Source: DATFLS01 sp964413425 (GTDB lineage: Bacteria; Fidelibacterota; JAANXI01). From it: 12,079 bases of DNA. This document shows, in pieces, positions 1-5,798 of this stretch. Position 1 is the stretch's first letter. The number at the start of each line of letters is the position of its first letter. Under the pieces are notes generated by a model that saw only the letters and a list, made by a program, of their open reading frames with translations, had not been told where the DNA came from and searched no databases. The stretch lies in NCBI GenBank assembly GCA_964413425.1, contig CAYPST010000123.1, forward strand, positions 1-12,079, read 5' to 3'. The translations under genes were made by a program, and so were the position numbers.

Positions 1-9
1 ACTTCGCTG

Positions 10-31
10 TCCCAGAGGGACCCCAGTGGGG
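10..31. repeat. Tandem mini-hairpin repeat, copy A
   Basis: Two small hairpins sit side by side: TCCC-AGA-GGGA (10-20), then CCCC-AGT-GGGG (21-31). The same architecture recurs at 181, 3533, 4980, 5352 and 12040, always between genes. The first hairpin here has the same AGA loop as the copy at 3533. The unit is nearly self-complementary, so its strand is undefined. It is part of a 289-bp gene-free stretch downstream of pntB. The function is unknown. Confidence 0.6.
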
Positions 32-180
32 CACTCGTATCGCTCAACTTAGGTCGAAGATTCACTGCCTGCTCAAGCATACAGCTCTCCAAGACGTGCA
101 TTCTTACGTACCTATGTACTTATGCACTTCGGACGCGGGGAGGGGAAGATCTGTGGTCATCTGTTGTTTCTGTGTCAATC

Positions 181-224
181 TCCCAACGGTCCCAAAGGGA
201 CTCCTTTGGAGGATCCCCATGGGA
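181..224. repeat. Tandem mini-hairpin repeat, copy B (longest array)
   Basis: This array holds a degenerate unit (TCCC-AAC-GG, 181-189) and three intact ones: TCCC-AAA-GGGA (190-200), CTCC-TTT-GGAG (201-211) and TCCC-CAT-GGGA (214-224). The middle pair can refold into one longer stem, CCAAAGG-GACT-CCTTTGG (192-209). It lies 66 bp past the pntB stop codon. Leftward transcripts of the pnt operon would run through it, so it could act as an RNA 3' structure. No U-tract follows on either strand, so it is not a standard intrinsic terminator. Confidence 0.6.
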
Positions 225-289
225 CGTGCGCTATTCTTCTCGAATTTCCGTGCAATTCAAGATAATAAAAGATCCGGCTGTCAGTGTTC

Positions 290-1681
290 TCAGGCTTCTT
301 TCAACACCGACACGATTTTTGCGACCATGTCTTTGGCATCTCCGAATAACATCATGGTTTTGTCGTCATAAAACAGCTCGTTGTCTACCCCGGCGAATCC
401 CGGCCTCAGGCTTCGTTTGATAATCATAACATGGTCGGCCTCATCGACATTCAGAATAGGCATCCCGTAAATGGGACTGTCCACTTCGGTTCGGGCGGCC
501 GGATTAATTACGTCATTGGCACCGACCACCAGGGCAACCTCGGCGGTCTGGAATTCATCATTCACTTCCTCCAGATCTTTCAACAAATCGTACGGAACAT
601 TCGCCTCCGCCAGGAGCACGTTCATGTGCCCCGGCATTCGTCCGGCCACCGGATGGATGGCGTAGATGACATTCACGCCCCGGTCAATCAGCATCTCTGC
701 CATTTCATGTAATACGTGCTGGGCCTGAGCTACCGCCAGTCCGTAGCCCGGAACGATGATCACCTTATTTGCGTTTTCCAACAGGATCATGGCATCGTCC
801 GCCGTATACTCGGTGACCGCGCGATCACCAGCCCCGGTGGGTCCGCCCCCCTCGGTCCCCACAGCACCAAACAAGACATTGGTCAACGACCGGTTCATCG
901 CAACGCACATGATATTGGTCAGAATCAATCCGGAGGCGCCTACCAGGGCGCCACTGATGATCAGGACCTCATTCATCAACACAAAACCGGTGGCGGAAGC
1001 AGCCAGCCCGGAGTAAGAGTTCAACAGAGAAATAACCACCGGCATATCCGCACCACCGATTGGAATCACCGTGGTCACTCCCAGGATCGCCATTATCAGG
1101 ACGATGCCATAGAAATAGAGGGAATTGGCCGGATTCAACACCGCCAGAACAGCCAGAACCAGGACGATGAGAACCAACAAAGCATTTATTCCCTGGTGAA
1201 ATGGCAGGACAATCGGGGAGCCTCTCACCAATCCCTGGAGTTTGCCGAACGCAATCAGACTGCCGAAAAAGGTAATCGTCCCGATGATGATACTGATGCT
1301 GATAGTGATGGCATCCTGTAATCCCAGCGACAGGGCGGGTGTTTGCAGCAAATTATTATACTCGGCCATCGCCACCAGAACCGAAGCTCCACCGCCGAAA
1401 CCATTGAAAATAGCCACCATCTGCGGCATCTGGGTCATTTGAACGGTCTTCGCGGCAATGATTCCGATGGTCCCGCCCACAATCAATCCCACGATGATCC
1501 AGGTGTAATCAATAATCTGATTATCGAAAAGCGTCACCACCACGGCGATAAACATCCCCAGCATGGCAAAGAAATTCCCGCGGCGGGCCGTTTTCGGTGA
1601 ACTGAGATTCTTGAGTCCGAAAATGAATAATACGGCCGACAATAAATAAAACAGTTTGGTAATCACTTCTGCGGTTGTCAT
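290..1681 (-). CDS. pntB: NAD(P) transhydrogenase subunit beta
   Basis: This is the beta subunit of the proton-translocating transhydrogenase of the inner membrane. The enzyme moves hydride from NADH to NADP+ using the proton gradient. The 463-residue length is normal for PntB. The first ~270 residues are strongly hydrophobic with multiple membrane spans (domain II). The C-terminal part, from about residue 285, is the soluble NADP-binding domain III. It shows VPGYGLAVAQAQH (about 308-320), VGANDVINPAA (386-396) and KRSLRPGFAGVDN (from 422), all hallmarks of NADP(H) binding. The ATG start follows a GGGCGAGAG stretch that can serve as ribosome site. It is the last gene of a leftward operon, 12 bp after pntA2. 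The ~290 bp beyond the stop contain only repeats and no clear terminator. Confidence 0.97.
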   Translation of the reverse strand: MTTAEVITKLFYLLSAVLFIFGLKNLSSPKTARRGNFFAMLGMFIAVVVTLFDNQIIDYTWIIVGLIVGGTIGIIAAKTVQMTQMPQMVAIFNGFGGGASVLVAMAEYNNLLQTPALSLGLQDAITISISIIIGTITFFGSLIAFGKLQGLVRGSPIVLPFHQGINALLVLIVLVLAVLAVLNPANSLYFYGIVLIMAILGVTTVIPIGGADMPVVISLLNSYSGLAASATGFVLMNEVLIISGALVGASGLILTNIMCVAMNRSLTNVLFGAVGTEGGGPTGAGDRAVTEYTADDAMILLENANKVIIVPGYGLAVAQAQHVLHEMAEMLIDRGVNVIYAIHPVAGRMPGHMNVLLAEANVPYDLLKDLEEVNDEFQTAEVALVVGANDVINPAARTEVDSPIYGMPILNVDEADHVMIIKRSLRPGFAGVDNELFYDDKTMMLFGDAKDMVAKIVSVLKEA

Positions 1682-1693
1682 AAGTCTCTCGCC

Positions 1694-1981
1694 CTACTTT
1701 TTGTCTTGCTTGAACATTTCCAGCATGCGATCCGTGACCAGGAAACCACCAATGACATTGATGGTCGCAAATACCACCGCCAGGATCCCTAGAATAGTCG
1801 TGAGCACAGGCGAATCCATGCCTGTACTCAGGACGGCACCAACCAGAGTAATCCCGGAGATGGCATTCGCCCCGGACATCAGTGGAGTATGTAATAACGG
1901 CGGGACTTTCGTGATCACCTCGAACCCGGTAAAAATTGCCAGCACAAAAATGTACAATGCAACAAGTAATGTGCCTGTCAT
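1694..1981 (-). CDS. pntA2: NAD(P) transhydrogenase subunit alpha, membrane part (PntAb/alpha-2)
   Basis: This 95-residue membrane protein corresponds to the C-terminal, membrane-spanning part of one-piece PntA. In split-alpha transhydrogenases it is a separate polypeptide. It has about three hydrophobic segments and the family signature TPLMSGANAISGI (about residues 32-44), followed by a GFLVTDRMLEMF tail. It completes the proton channel together with PntB. The ATG lies 2 bp after the pntA1 stop. Its ribosome site, AAGGAAAGGAAG, is formed by the last pntA1 codons, which suggests translational coupling. Confidence 0.95.
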   Translation of the reverse strand: MTGTLLVALYIFVLAIFTGFEVITKVPPLLHTPLMSGANAISGITLVGAVLSTGMDSPVLTTILGILAVVFATINVIGGFLVTDRMLEMFKQDKK

Positions 1982-1983
1982 GT

Positions 1984-3141
1984 TTACGCTTCCTTTCCTT
2001 GAATAGCATTCCGAACCAGCTGATTCCGAATCTCCCCTTGGTGAGCAATACAGGTATCGTCAATCACCTGATTCTCAAAATCAAACTCTGTGGAATCTTC
2101 TTTATACAGTTCATCCATGAAGTTACCGACGTTCTTGGAATACATCTGACTGGCATGGAAAGGCATCGTACTGGGCAGGTTAAGCGGCGTATGAATCGTC
2201 ACCCCGTGTTCGATGATGGTTTCTCCAGGCCTGGATAGCTCACAATTCCCCCCATTGACACCGGCCAGATCAACAACAATCGAACCGAATTGCATATCCT
2301 TCAACATATCTGCTGTAATCAGGATGGGCGCTTTTTTCCCGAAAATAAGCGCGGTAGTGATAATCACATCGGCACGTTTAGCCGGTGCCCCTATCACTTC
2401 CAGCTCCCGCTGATAGAACTCTTCGGTCATTTCTTTCGCATAGCCGCCGGCCGTTTCCGCCTCTTCTTCCAGCTCCATTTCAATAAACCGGGCACCCAGA
2501 CTTTCCACCTGTTCCTTCACTGCCGGACGGGTGTCGAAGGCAGAGACCTTTGCCCCCAATCGTTTCGCAGTAGCAATCGCCTGCAGCCCGGCAACTCCCG
2601 CACCGATAACCAGGGTATTGGCCGGCGGAATGGTTCCGGCTGCGGTCATCAGCAGCGGAAAGAACTTCGGCAACATCTCGGCCGCCTGCAAGACCGCCTT
2701 GTATCCGGCAATAGTACTCATGGAACTCAAAACATCCATGCTCTGTGCCCGCGTGATGCGCGGGACAAATGCCATGGAAAACACCGTGACCTGCCGTTCA
2801 ATTAACCTGGTCATGGTATCGGTGTTATTCAACGGATCCAATAAACTAATCACACCCTGACCCGGCTCAAGTAACTCGACCTCGTCCTTGTTTAATTCCC
2901 GGTTACGGCCCAGCCTGTTCACCTTCACGATTAGGTCACTTTGCGAATAGAGATCTTCGGCGTTCTCGAGGATCGTCGCGCCTGCTTCCCGATACTGCGC
3001 GTCGGCGTACCCGGCGCTCGCTCCGGCGCCGGATTCGATGAGAATGTCGTACTCCTGCTCAGTGAATTCTTTTACCGTCCGCGGGATGAGGGCAACCCGG
3101 TTCTCACCCTCGACGGTCTCTTTCGGAATCCCGAATTTCAC
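1984..3141 (-). CDS. pntA1: NAD(P) transhydrogenase subunit alpha, soluble NAD-binding part (PntAa/alpha-1)
   Basis: This 385-residue soluble protein is domain I, which binds NAD(H) and exchanges hydride with domain III of PntB. It resembles the alanine dehydrogenase/PntA family. The N-terminus reads MKFGIPKET, RAQSMD lies at 131-136, the Rossmann loop GAGVAG at 180-185 and AGGYAKEM at 231-238. It ends before any membrane segment, because the membrane part is the next gene. The start is GTG (minus strand, 3139-3141), preceded at good spacing by AAAGGAG. It is the first gene of the leftward operon pntA1-pntA2-pntB, with a candidate promoter about 45-70 bp upstream. Confidence 0.96.
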   Translation of the reverse strand: MKFGIPKETVEGENRVALIPRTVKEFTEQEYDILIESGAGASAGYADAQYREAGATILENAEDLYSQSDLIVKVNRLGRNRELNKDEVELLEPGQGVISLLDPLNNTDTMTRLIERQVTVFSMAFVPRITRAQSMDVLSSMSTIAGYKAVLQAAEMLPKFFPLLMTAAGTIPPANTLVIGAGVAGLQAIATAKRLGAKVSAFDTRPAVKEQVESLGARFIEMELEEEAETAGGYAKEMTEEFYQRELEVIGAPAKRADVIITTALIFGKKAPILITADMLKDMQFGSIVVDLAGVNGGNCELSRPGETIIEHGVTIHTPLNLPSTMPFHASQMYSKNVGNFMDELYKEDSTEFDFENQVIDDTCIAHQGEIRNQLVRNAIQGKEA

Positions 3142-3183
3142 ACCTGACTCCTTTCCCTTGAAACATAGATATTAATTTGGAAT

Positions 3184-3212
3184 ATAATCGAAGGAATGCA
3201 AAAAATATTCAA
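3184..3212 (-). promoter_or_regulatory. Candidate sigma-70-type promoter of the pnt operon
   Basis: Read on the minus strand, TTGAAT (3207-3212) is followed after 17 bp by GATTAT (3184-3189). Each hexamer matches the sigma-70 consensus at four of six positions, in an AT-rich setting. Transcription would begin near 3176, giving a leader of about 35 bases with the AAAGGAG ribosome site. No other promoter-like pair stood out, but AT-rich DNA gives such matches by chance. Confidence 0.3.
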
Positions 3213-3379
3213 CTGTGGAAAAAGGGGCTGAATAATGTAACCTTCCTAATCTATCTGACTATCCACTGTCTATGAATTTATCGAATTGAATAATTTAACT
3301 TCTTTCTCATAATAAGTCAACAGTGCCCTTCTCCCTGTTAATCTCAGCATTCTCATCCCAGCCGGAATTTTTGGTTTTC

Positions 3380-3420
3380 CAGCAGGAACGCCCTCCCATA
3401 CTGGAAGGGCGTTCCTGTTG
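3380..3420. repeat. Strong isolated inverted repeat (hairpin)
   Basis: The 12-bp arms CAGGAACGCCCT (3383-3394) and AGGGCGTTCCTG (3406-3417) are perfectly complementary. Three more outer pairs (one G-T) extend the stem to 3380/3420. Two inner G-C pairs leave a 5-base loop. It lies between the leftward TPR gene and pntA1. Neither side has a T-run, so a standard intrinsic terminator is unlikely. It could be a protein-binding palindrome, a small mobile repeat or an RNA structure. Confidence 0.6.
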
Positions 3421-3532
3421 AATATCCTGACTATCTACATCCGAATCATGCACAAAGAATAGCACATGTCCTTCTTCGTCCCGGCGAAGCGGCGGAACAG
3501 CAGAACACAAGAGGACCACAGATCCTCCGAAG

Positions 3533-3570
3533 TCCCAGAGGGATCCCGTTGGGGAAGTCCTTCCCCGAAG
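3533..3570. repeat. Tandem mini-hairpin repeat, copy C
   Basis: TCCC-AGA-GGGA (3533-3543) is followed by TCCC-GTT-GGGGA (3544-3555). A third palindrome, GGGGAAG-TC-CTTCCCC (3551-3566), overlaps the second unit. On the opposite strand the pair of units matches copy D at 4980, including the AAC/GTT loop, so the two are homologous copies in inverse orientation. It sits about 75 bp past the 3' end of the leftward TPR gene, much as copy B sits past pntB. Confidence 0.6.
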
Positions 3571-3642
3571 TTATGCCGTCGGCACGGACCCTTGGAATGT
3601 GCTATTATGAATTATTCAGGTGCAATAAAACCGGCGATATAT

Positions 3643-4203
3643 CTAGGCGGTCTCACCCTGAAACTTCTCCTTCTGCTTCCGGAAGTACTCATCATCCGGC
3701 TGCAATTCAATGCAAGCCTCAATGATTTGCAGCGCTTCTTCCGTTCGTCCCAACTTCCACAAAACTTCCGCCTGAGTATCCATTATCTGCGCTTGCGTGG
3801 ACTTCTCACTCGATTGTACCATAGATACTGCTCTCTCGGCTTTTTCGAGCGCATCGCGCAGATTCATCTCAATCTCGGCCATCCGCCAGGCATAGCTGTT
3901 CAACATATTTGCGGTGACCTTCCCGGCCTGCTGCGCCTTCTCTATCATAGTATGATACGCTTCGGCATCCAGCCGCTTGCACCATCCTCACCACTCGGTT
4001 TCGAAAAAGATCATGAGATCCTCGGTTGCCGATACATTCTGTGCTTCAGCGAACTGTCCTTCAAACCAGGGCATCTCCGTTGCTGTCTGCTGCGTGCCAT
4101 TGCAGCCCATCAACACAAAAAGAAGTGCGCCGGATATTTCCTCGGGGAATTCTGCCGCAGAATACGCGTGATAGCCTTGAGAAATGGGTAAGAGTTTATG
4201 CAA
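3643..4203 (-). pseudogene. Thioredoxin-like/TPR protein with in-frame TGA at the CxxC motif (selenocysteine or nonsense)
   Basis: Reading leftward from a TTG at 4201-4203 gives 186 codons interrupted by one TGA at 3988-3990. Before the TGA is a possible lipobox (VLMGC, residues 30-34), then PWFEGQFAEAQ and DLMIFFETEW. After it, the same frame continues GWCKRLDAEAY. The TGA therefore falls exactly on the first cysteine of a WCGWC thioredoxin motif of the DsbD/thiol-disulfide type. From about residue 84 the protein is helical and TPR-like: MLNSYAWRMAE, then AEVLWKLGRTEEALQ and IELQPDDEYF. The roughly 70 residues that normally complete a thioredoxin fold after CxxC are missing, which suggests an internal deletion. 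The TTG start has an SD-like GGGGAAG upstream but gives no normal signal peptide, so the start is unresolved. I lean towards a decaying gene; a selenoprotein remains possible. No Sec-insertion gene is visible nearby. Confidence 0.6.
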
Positions 4204-4450
4204 TGCCCACTTCCCCGCCGCTGCGAGATATCATCTCACGCCACAAGAGTCACTCTTTAATCTGTAATAGAACAGGACGCAAATAGGTGATATCAACAAC
4301 CAACCGTCATCAGTAGAATTCCTGCAACCGATCAACGGGTTATGGAATGGCGTCCGGCGTCACTGTGACAATGAATATCCCTGGAAAGCCGCTACTCTGC
4401 TTCTTAAATTCGCACCAGGTATTAATGCAAATCACCGGGAGCACTCTTCC

Positions 4451-4915
4451 ATGGATAAAATCATCCATAAAAAGATTCGACTGCAATGCAGACCACAACG
4501 CGCCTTTGAGTATTTCACCGTTAATCGGCTGATTGTCAGCTGGCTTGCCCCGAAAGCTGATGTGAAACCGGAAGTTGGCGGAAAATACCATCTCTTCTGG
4601 AATAAAGATGATCCTCACACCGATAGCTCCCACGGATGCAAAATCACCGGGATCGAACACGGACGGTTCCTCTCTTTCGAATGGAAGAGTTTCAGCCAGT
4701 TCAGCCGCTTTATGGATGGCGCCGATCCGAAGACCCATTGCGTGATCTTTTTTCTCCCGGTTGGCGACTCCGGAACCGAAACAGATGTCCATCTGGTTCA
4801 TTCCGGCTGGCGGAGCAGCAAAGAATGGGAAGACGCGCGCCAGTGGTATGCCGACGCCTGGGAGCATGCCCTCTCTACACTCCGGTCTGTCGTTAATAAA
4901 AAATATGACTATTAA
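4451..4915 (+). CDS. SRPBCC/AHSA1-type (START-like) domain protein
   Basis: This 154-residue cytoplasmic protein is of the activator-of-Hsp90 homologue (AHSA1)/SRPBCC superfamily, a hydrophobic-pocket fold. Family features appear in order: RAFEYFT (17-23), WLAPKADVKPEVGGKYHLFW (31-50), GCKITGIEHGRFLSFEW (62-78), the strand TETDVHLVHSGW (109-120), and a C-terminal helix with WYADAWEHALSTL (132-144). The length fits a single complete domain. The ATG is preceded by GGGAG at 9-10 bp. The biochemical role of most bacterial members is unknown and no ligand can be named here. It stands alone, divergent from the TPR gene. Its last codons and TAA stop (4913-4915) lie inside the arm of an inverted repeat (4905-4926), so the C-terminal YDY may come from a repeat insertion. 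Confidence 0.85.
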   Translation: MDKIIHKKIRLQCRPQRAFEYFTVNRLIVSWLAPKADVKPEVGGKYHLFWNKDDPHTDSSHGCKITGIEHGRFLSFEWKSFSQFSRFMDGADPKTHCVIFFLPVGDSGTETDVHLVHSGWRSSKEWEDARQWYADAWEHALSTLRSVVNKKYDY

Positions 4916-4926
4916 ATCTACTCAGG
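4905..4926 (+). repeat. Inverted-repeat family, first arm
   Basis: The core GACTATTAAATCTACTCAGG (4907-4926) recurs in reverse orientation at 5057-5076 and in the same orientation at 5230-5249, with 17 of 20 bases shared with the latter. Together with the reversed arm it brackets a 174-bp segment (4905-5078) that contains hairpin copy D. That is the layout expected of a small non-coding mobile element. Confidence 0.55.
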
Positions 4927-4969
4927 ACAATTCCCGGAACGGTGCACGCTCAGATCTTTTTCTTCTTCA

Positions 4970-5012
4970 CCCCGGGATTTCCCAACGGGATCCCTTACGG
5001 GACATCCCGGGG
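4970..5012. repeat. Tandem mini-hairpin repeat, copy D, enclosed by a 9-bp stem
   Basis: An outer perfect stem, CCCCGGGAT (4970-4978) with ATCCCGGGG (5004-5012), encloses two inner hairpins, TCCC-AAC-GGGA (4980-4990) and TCCC-TTAC-GGGA (4991-5002). The whole could fold as a three-way junction in RNA or a branched cruciform in DNA. It lies 55 bp after the SRPBCC gene. No T-run follows, so it is not a standard terminator. Confidence 0.65.
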
Positions 5013-5040
5013 ATTCTGGGAAAACAGTCCCTCCATTGAA

Positions 5041-5078
5041 CCGTTTTAACGGTTTTCCTGAGTTGACTTAATAGTCAT
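5041..5078 (-). repeat. Inverted-repeat family, reversed arm
   Basis: On the minus strand this reads ATGACTATTAAGTCAACTCAGG followed by AAAACCGTTAAAACGG. It pairs with the arm at 4905-4926 on its left. It pairs more extensively (about 35 positions with a 4-base gap) with the copy at 5228-5260 on its right. A local stem, AACCGTT/AACGGTT (5039-5054), lies at its edge. Confidence 0.55.
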
Positions 5079-5169
5079 GATAAAAAATAATCACACTCTC
5101 TTCCCACGCTTCGGGATTCGATAACTCCTCGTAACTTCCGTCATCTTATGCGAGCGCACTCTCTCAAAA

Positions 5170-5187
5170 AAAGTATAGTGGAAATCT
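5170..5187. repeat. 18-bp dispersed repeat, copy 1
   Basis: AAAGTATAGTGGAAATCT matches the last 18 bases of the window (12062-12079) at 16 of 18 positions. Both copies lie between genes next to other repeat material. Confidence 0.35.
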
Positions 5188-5227
5188 GTTACCTGTCTAT
5201 TTACAAGAAAGCACTTTATAATTATAA

Positions 5228-5260
5228 GTGACTATTAAGTCTGGTCAGGCCGTTAAAACG
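5228..5260 (+). repeat. Inverted-repeat family, third arm
   Basis: The core GACTATTAAGTCTGGTCAGG (5230-5249) is followed by CCGTTAAAACG, and together they match the reversed arm at 5041-5078. A further partial reversed copy, GGTTTTCCTGACC (5277-5289), gives a local inverted repeat GGTCAGG/CCTGACC (5243-5249 and 5283-5289). Confidence 0.55.
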
Positions 5261-5334
5261 ACCTGGAATTGGATATGGTTTTCCTGACCCCGGCAAAAGA
5301 GGCTGTGTGAGAACAACAAATTAAGCACAGAATA

Positions 5335-5393
5335 TGTCATCTTGAGCGGAGTCCCGTTGTGTGGGATCCCGGTGAACCGGGATCAGAATGACA
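5335..5393. repeat. TGTCAT-bounded palindromic element with hairpin copy E
   Basis: The 59-bp segment begins TGTCATCTTGAGCGGAG and ends TCAGAATGACA. The ends are inverted repeats: TGTCATCTTGA against TGTCATTCTGA on the other strand. Inside are TCCC-GTTGTGT-GGGA (5352-5366) and a stronger hairpin GATCCCGG-TGAA-CCGGGATC (5365-5384). From memory, similar TGTCATTCTGAGCG-type repeats are scattered through many bacterial genomes. That resemblance is recall and has not been searched. Confidence 0.6.
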
Positions 5394-5482
5394 GGCGGTG
5401 TTTTCTTTTCTGCCGGCATACCTGATGCCATTTCACACAACGGATTTACCACAATCATCCGTTTATCAGGCTTTATTTTATG

Positions 5483-5608
5483 TAATCTGTATCAATCTGT
5501 GGATTCAGAATCACCTCATACATACTATATACGAACCGAAATACCCGGGGAGATTCTCTCAGCCCCTCTTTGCGACCTCTGCGGCCTTCGTGACCTTTGC
5601 GTTTGGCG
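5483..5608. repeat. Degenerate dispersed-repeat phrases
   Basis: Two internally repetitive phrases lie here: AATCTGTATCAATCTGTGGA (5484-5503), and a run around 5566-5608 made of variants of CTTTGCG (TTTGCGACC, CTCTGCGGCC, CTTTGCGTTT). From memory, such phrases are common as intergenic repeats in environmental bacteria. They show no coding signal. Confidence 0.35.
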
Positions 5609-5798
5609 TTTTCTAAATAGACGCAATTCCGGAAATCCTCTTTCTCCGGGTTTCACCTTTTTTATTTTGAACATTCTTTTTATAAATTGCATGAATATAT
5701 TTGGCAGGCCTAAGAAAAACGGCGAGATTATTAAGAGAGAACACAAGGATGAATAACGCACAACATATGAAAGTGTACCAGGGAAGATTGTTTTAACA

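Larger units (their letters stand above)
3142..3642. other. 501-bp gene-free interval upstream of pntA1
   Basis: I see no credible gene here. The part next to pntA1 (about 3165-3310) is AT-rich and probably holds the pnt promoter. A strong hairpin lies at 3380-3420 and a mini-hairpin repeat at 3533-3570. A rightward reading frame beginning near 3466 runs through the repeat and then antisense to the leftward TPR gene. It has no family resemblance and is treated as a shadow. Confidence 0.6.
4916..5798. other. 883-bp gene-free, repeat-rich interval before the threonine operon
   Basis: No reading frame here resembles a protein family. Short frames on both strands, such as those covering 5388-5756, are built from repeat sequence. 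The interval contains three copies of an inverted repeat (4905, 5041 and 5228), two hairpin-repeat copies (4980 and 5352), a TGTCAT-bounded palindrome (5335-5393) and degenerate repeat phrases (5483-5608). The last ~130 bp before thrA are AT-rich and must hold the operon's promoter. TTGAAC (5667-5672) could be a -35 box, but I cannot assign a convincing -10. Confidence 0.6.

Noticed and set aside
10..224. CRISPR-like spacing of short palindromes at 10-31 and 181-224
   Set aside because: There is no regular spacing, no identical repeat units and no cas genes.
716..1321. 201-residue frame antisense to pntB
   Set aside because: Its composition (rich in Q, H, D and R) is typical of an antisense shadow, and pntB on the other strand is unmistakable.
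1521..2063. 180-residue leftward frame across the pntB/pntA2/pntA1 junctions
   Set aside because: It is a different frame of three well-supported genes, with no motif of its own.
3466..4191. 241-residue rightward open frame
   Set aside because: It starts inside hairpin copy C and then runs antisense to the thioredoxin/TPR gene. It shows no family motif, whereas the minus strand has clear ones.
5388..5756. 122-residue rightward frame and overlapping frames on both strands upstream of thrA
   Set aside because: They are composed of repeat phrases and AT-rich DNA and lack any domain signal.
5749..5796. Possible 15-codon leader peptide just upstream of thrA (MNNAQHMKVYQGRLF), with a purine-rich stretch before its ATG and a stop 2 bp before thrA
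   Set aside because: It has no run of threonine or isoleucine codons and no alternative terminator hairpins, so it is not a classic thr attenuator. A frame this short arises by chance.
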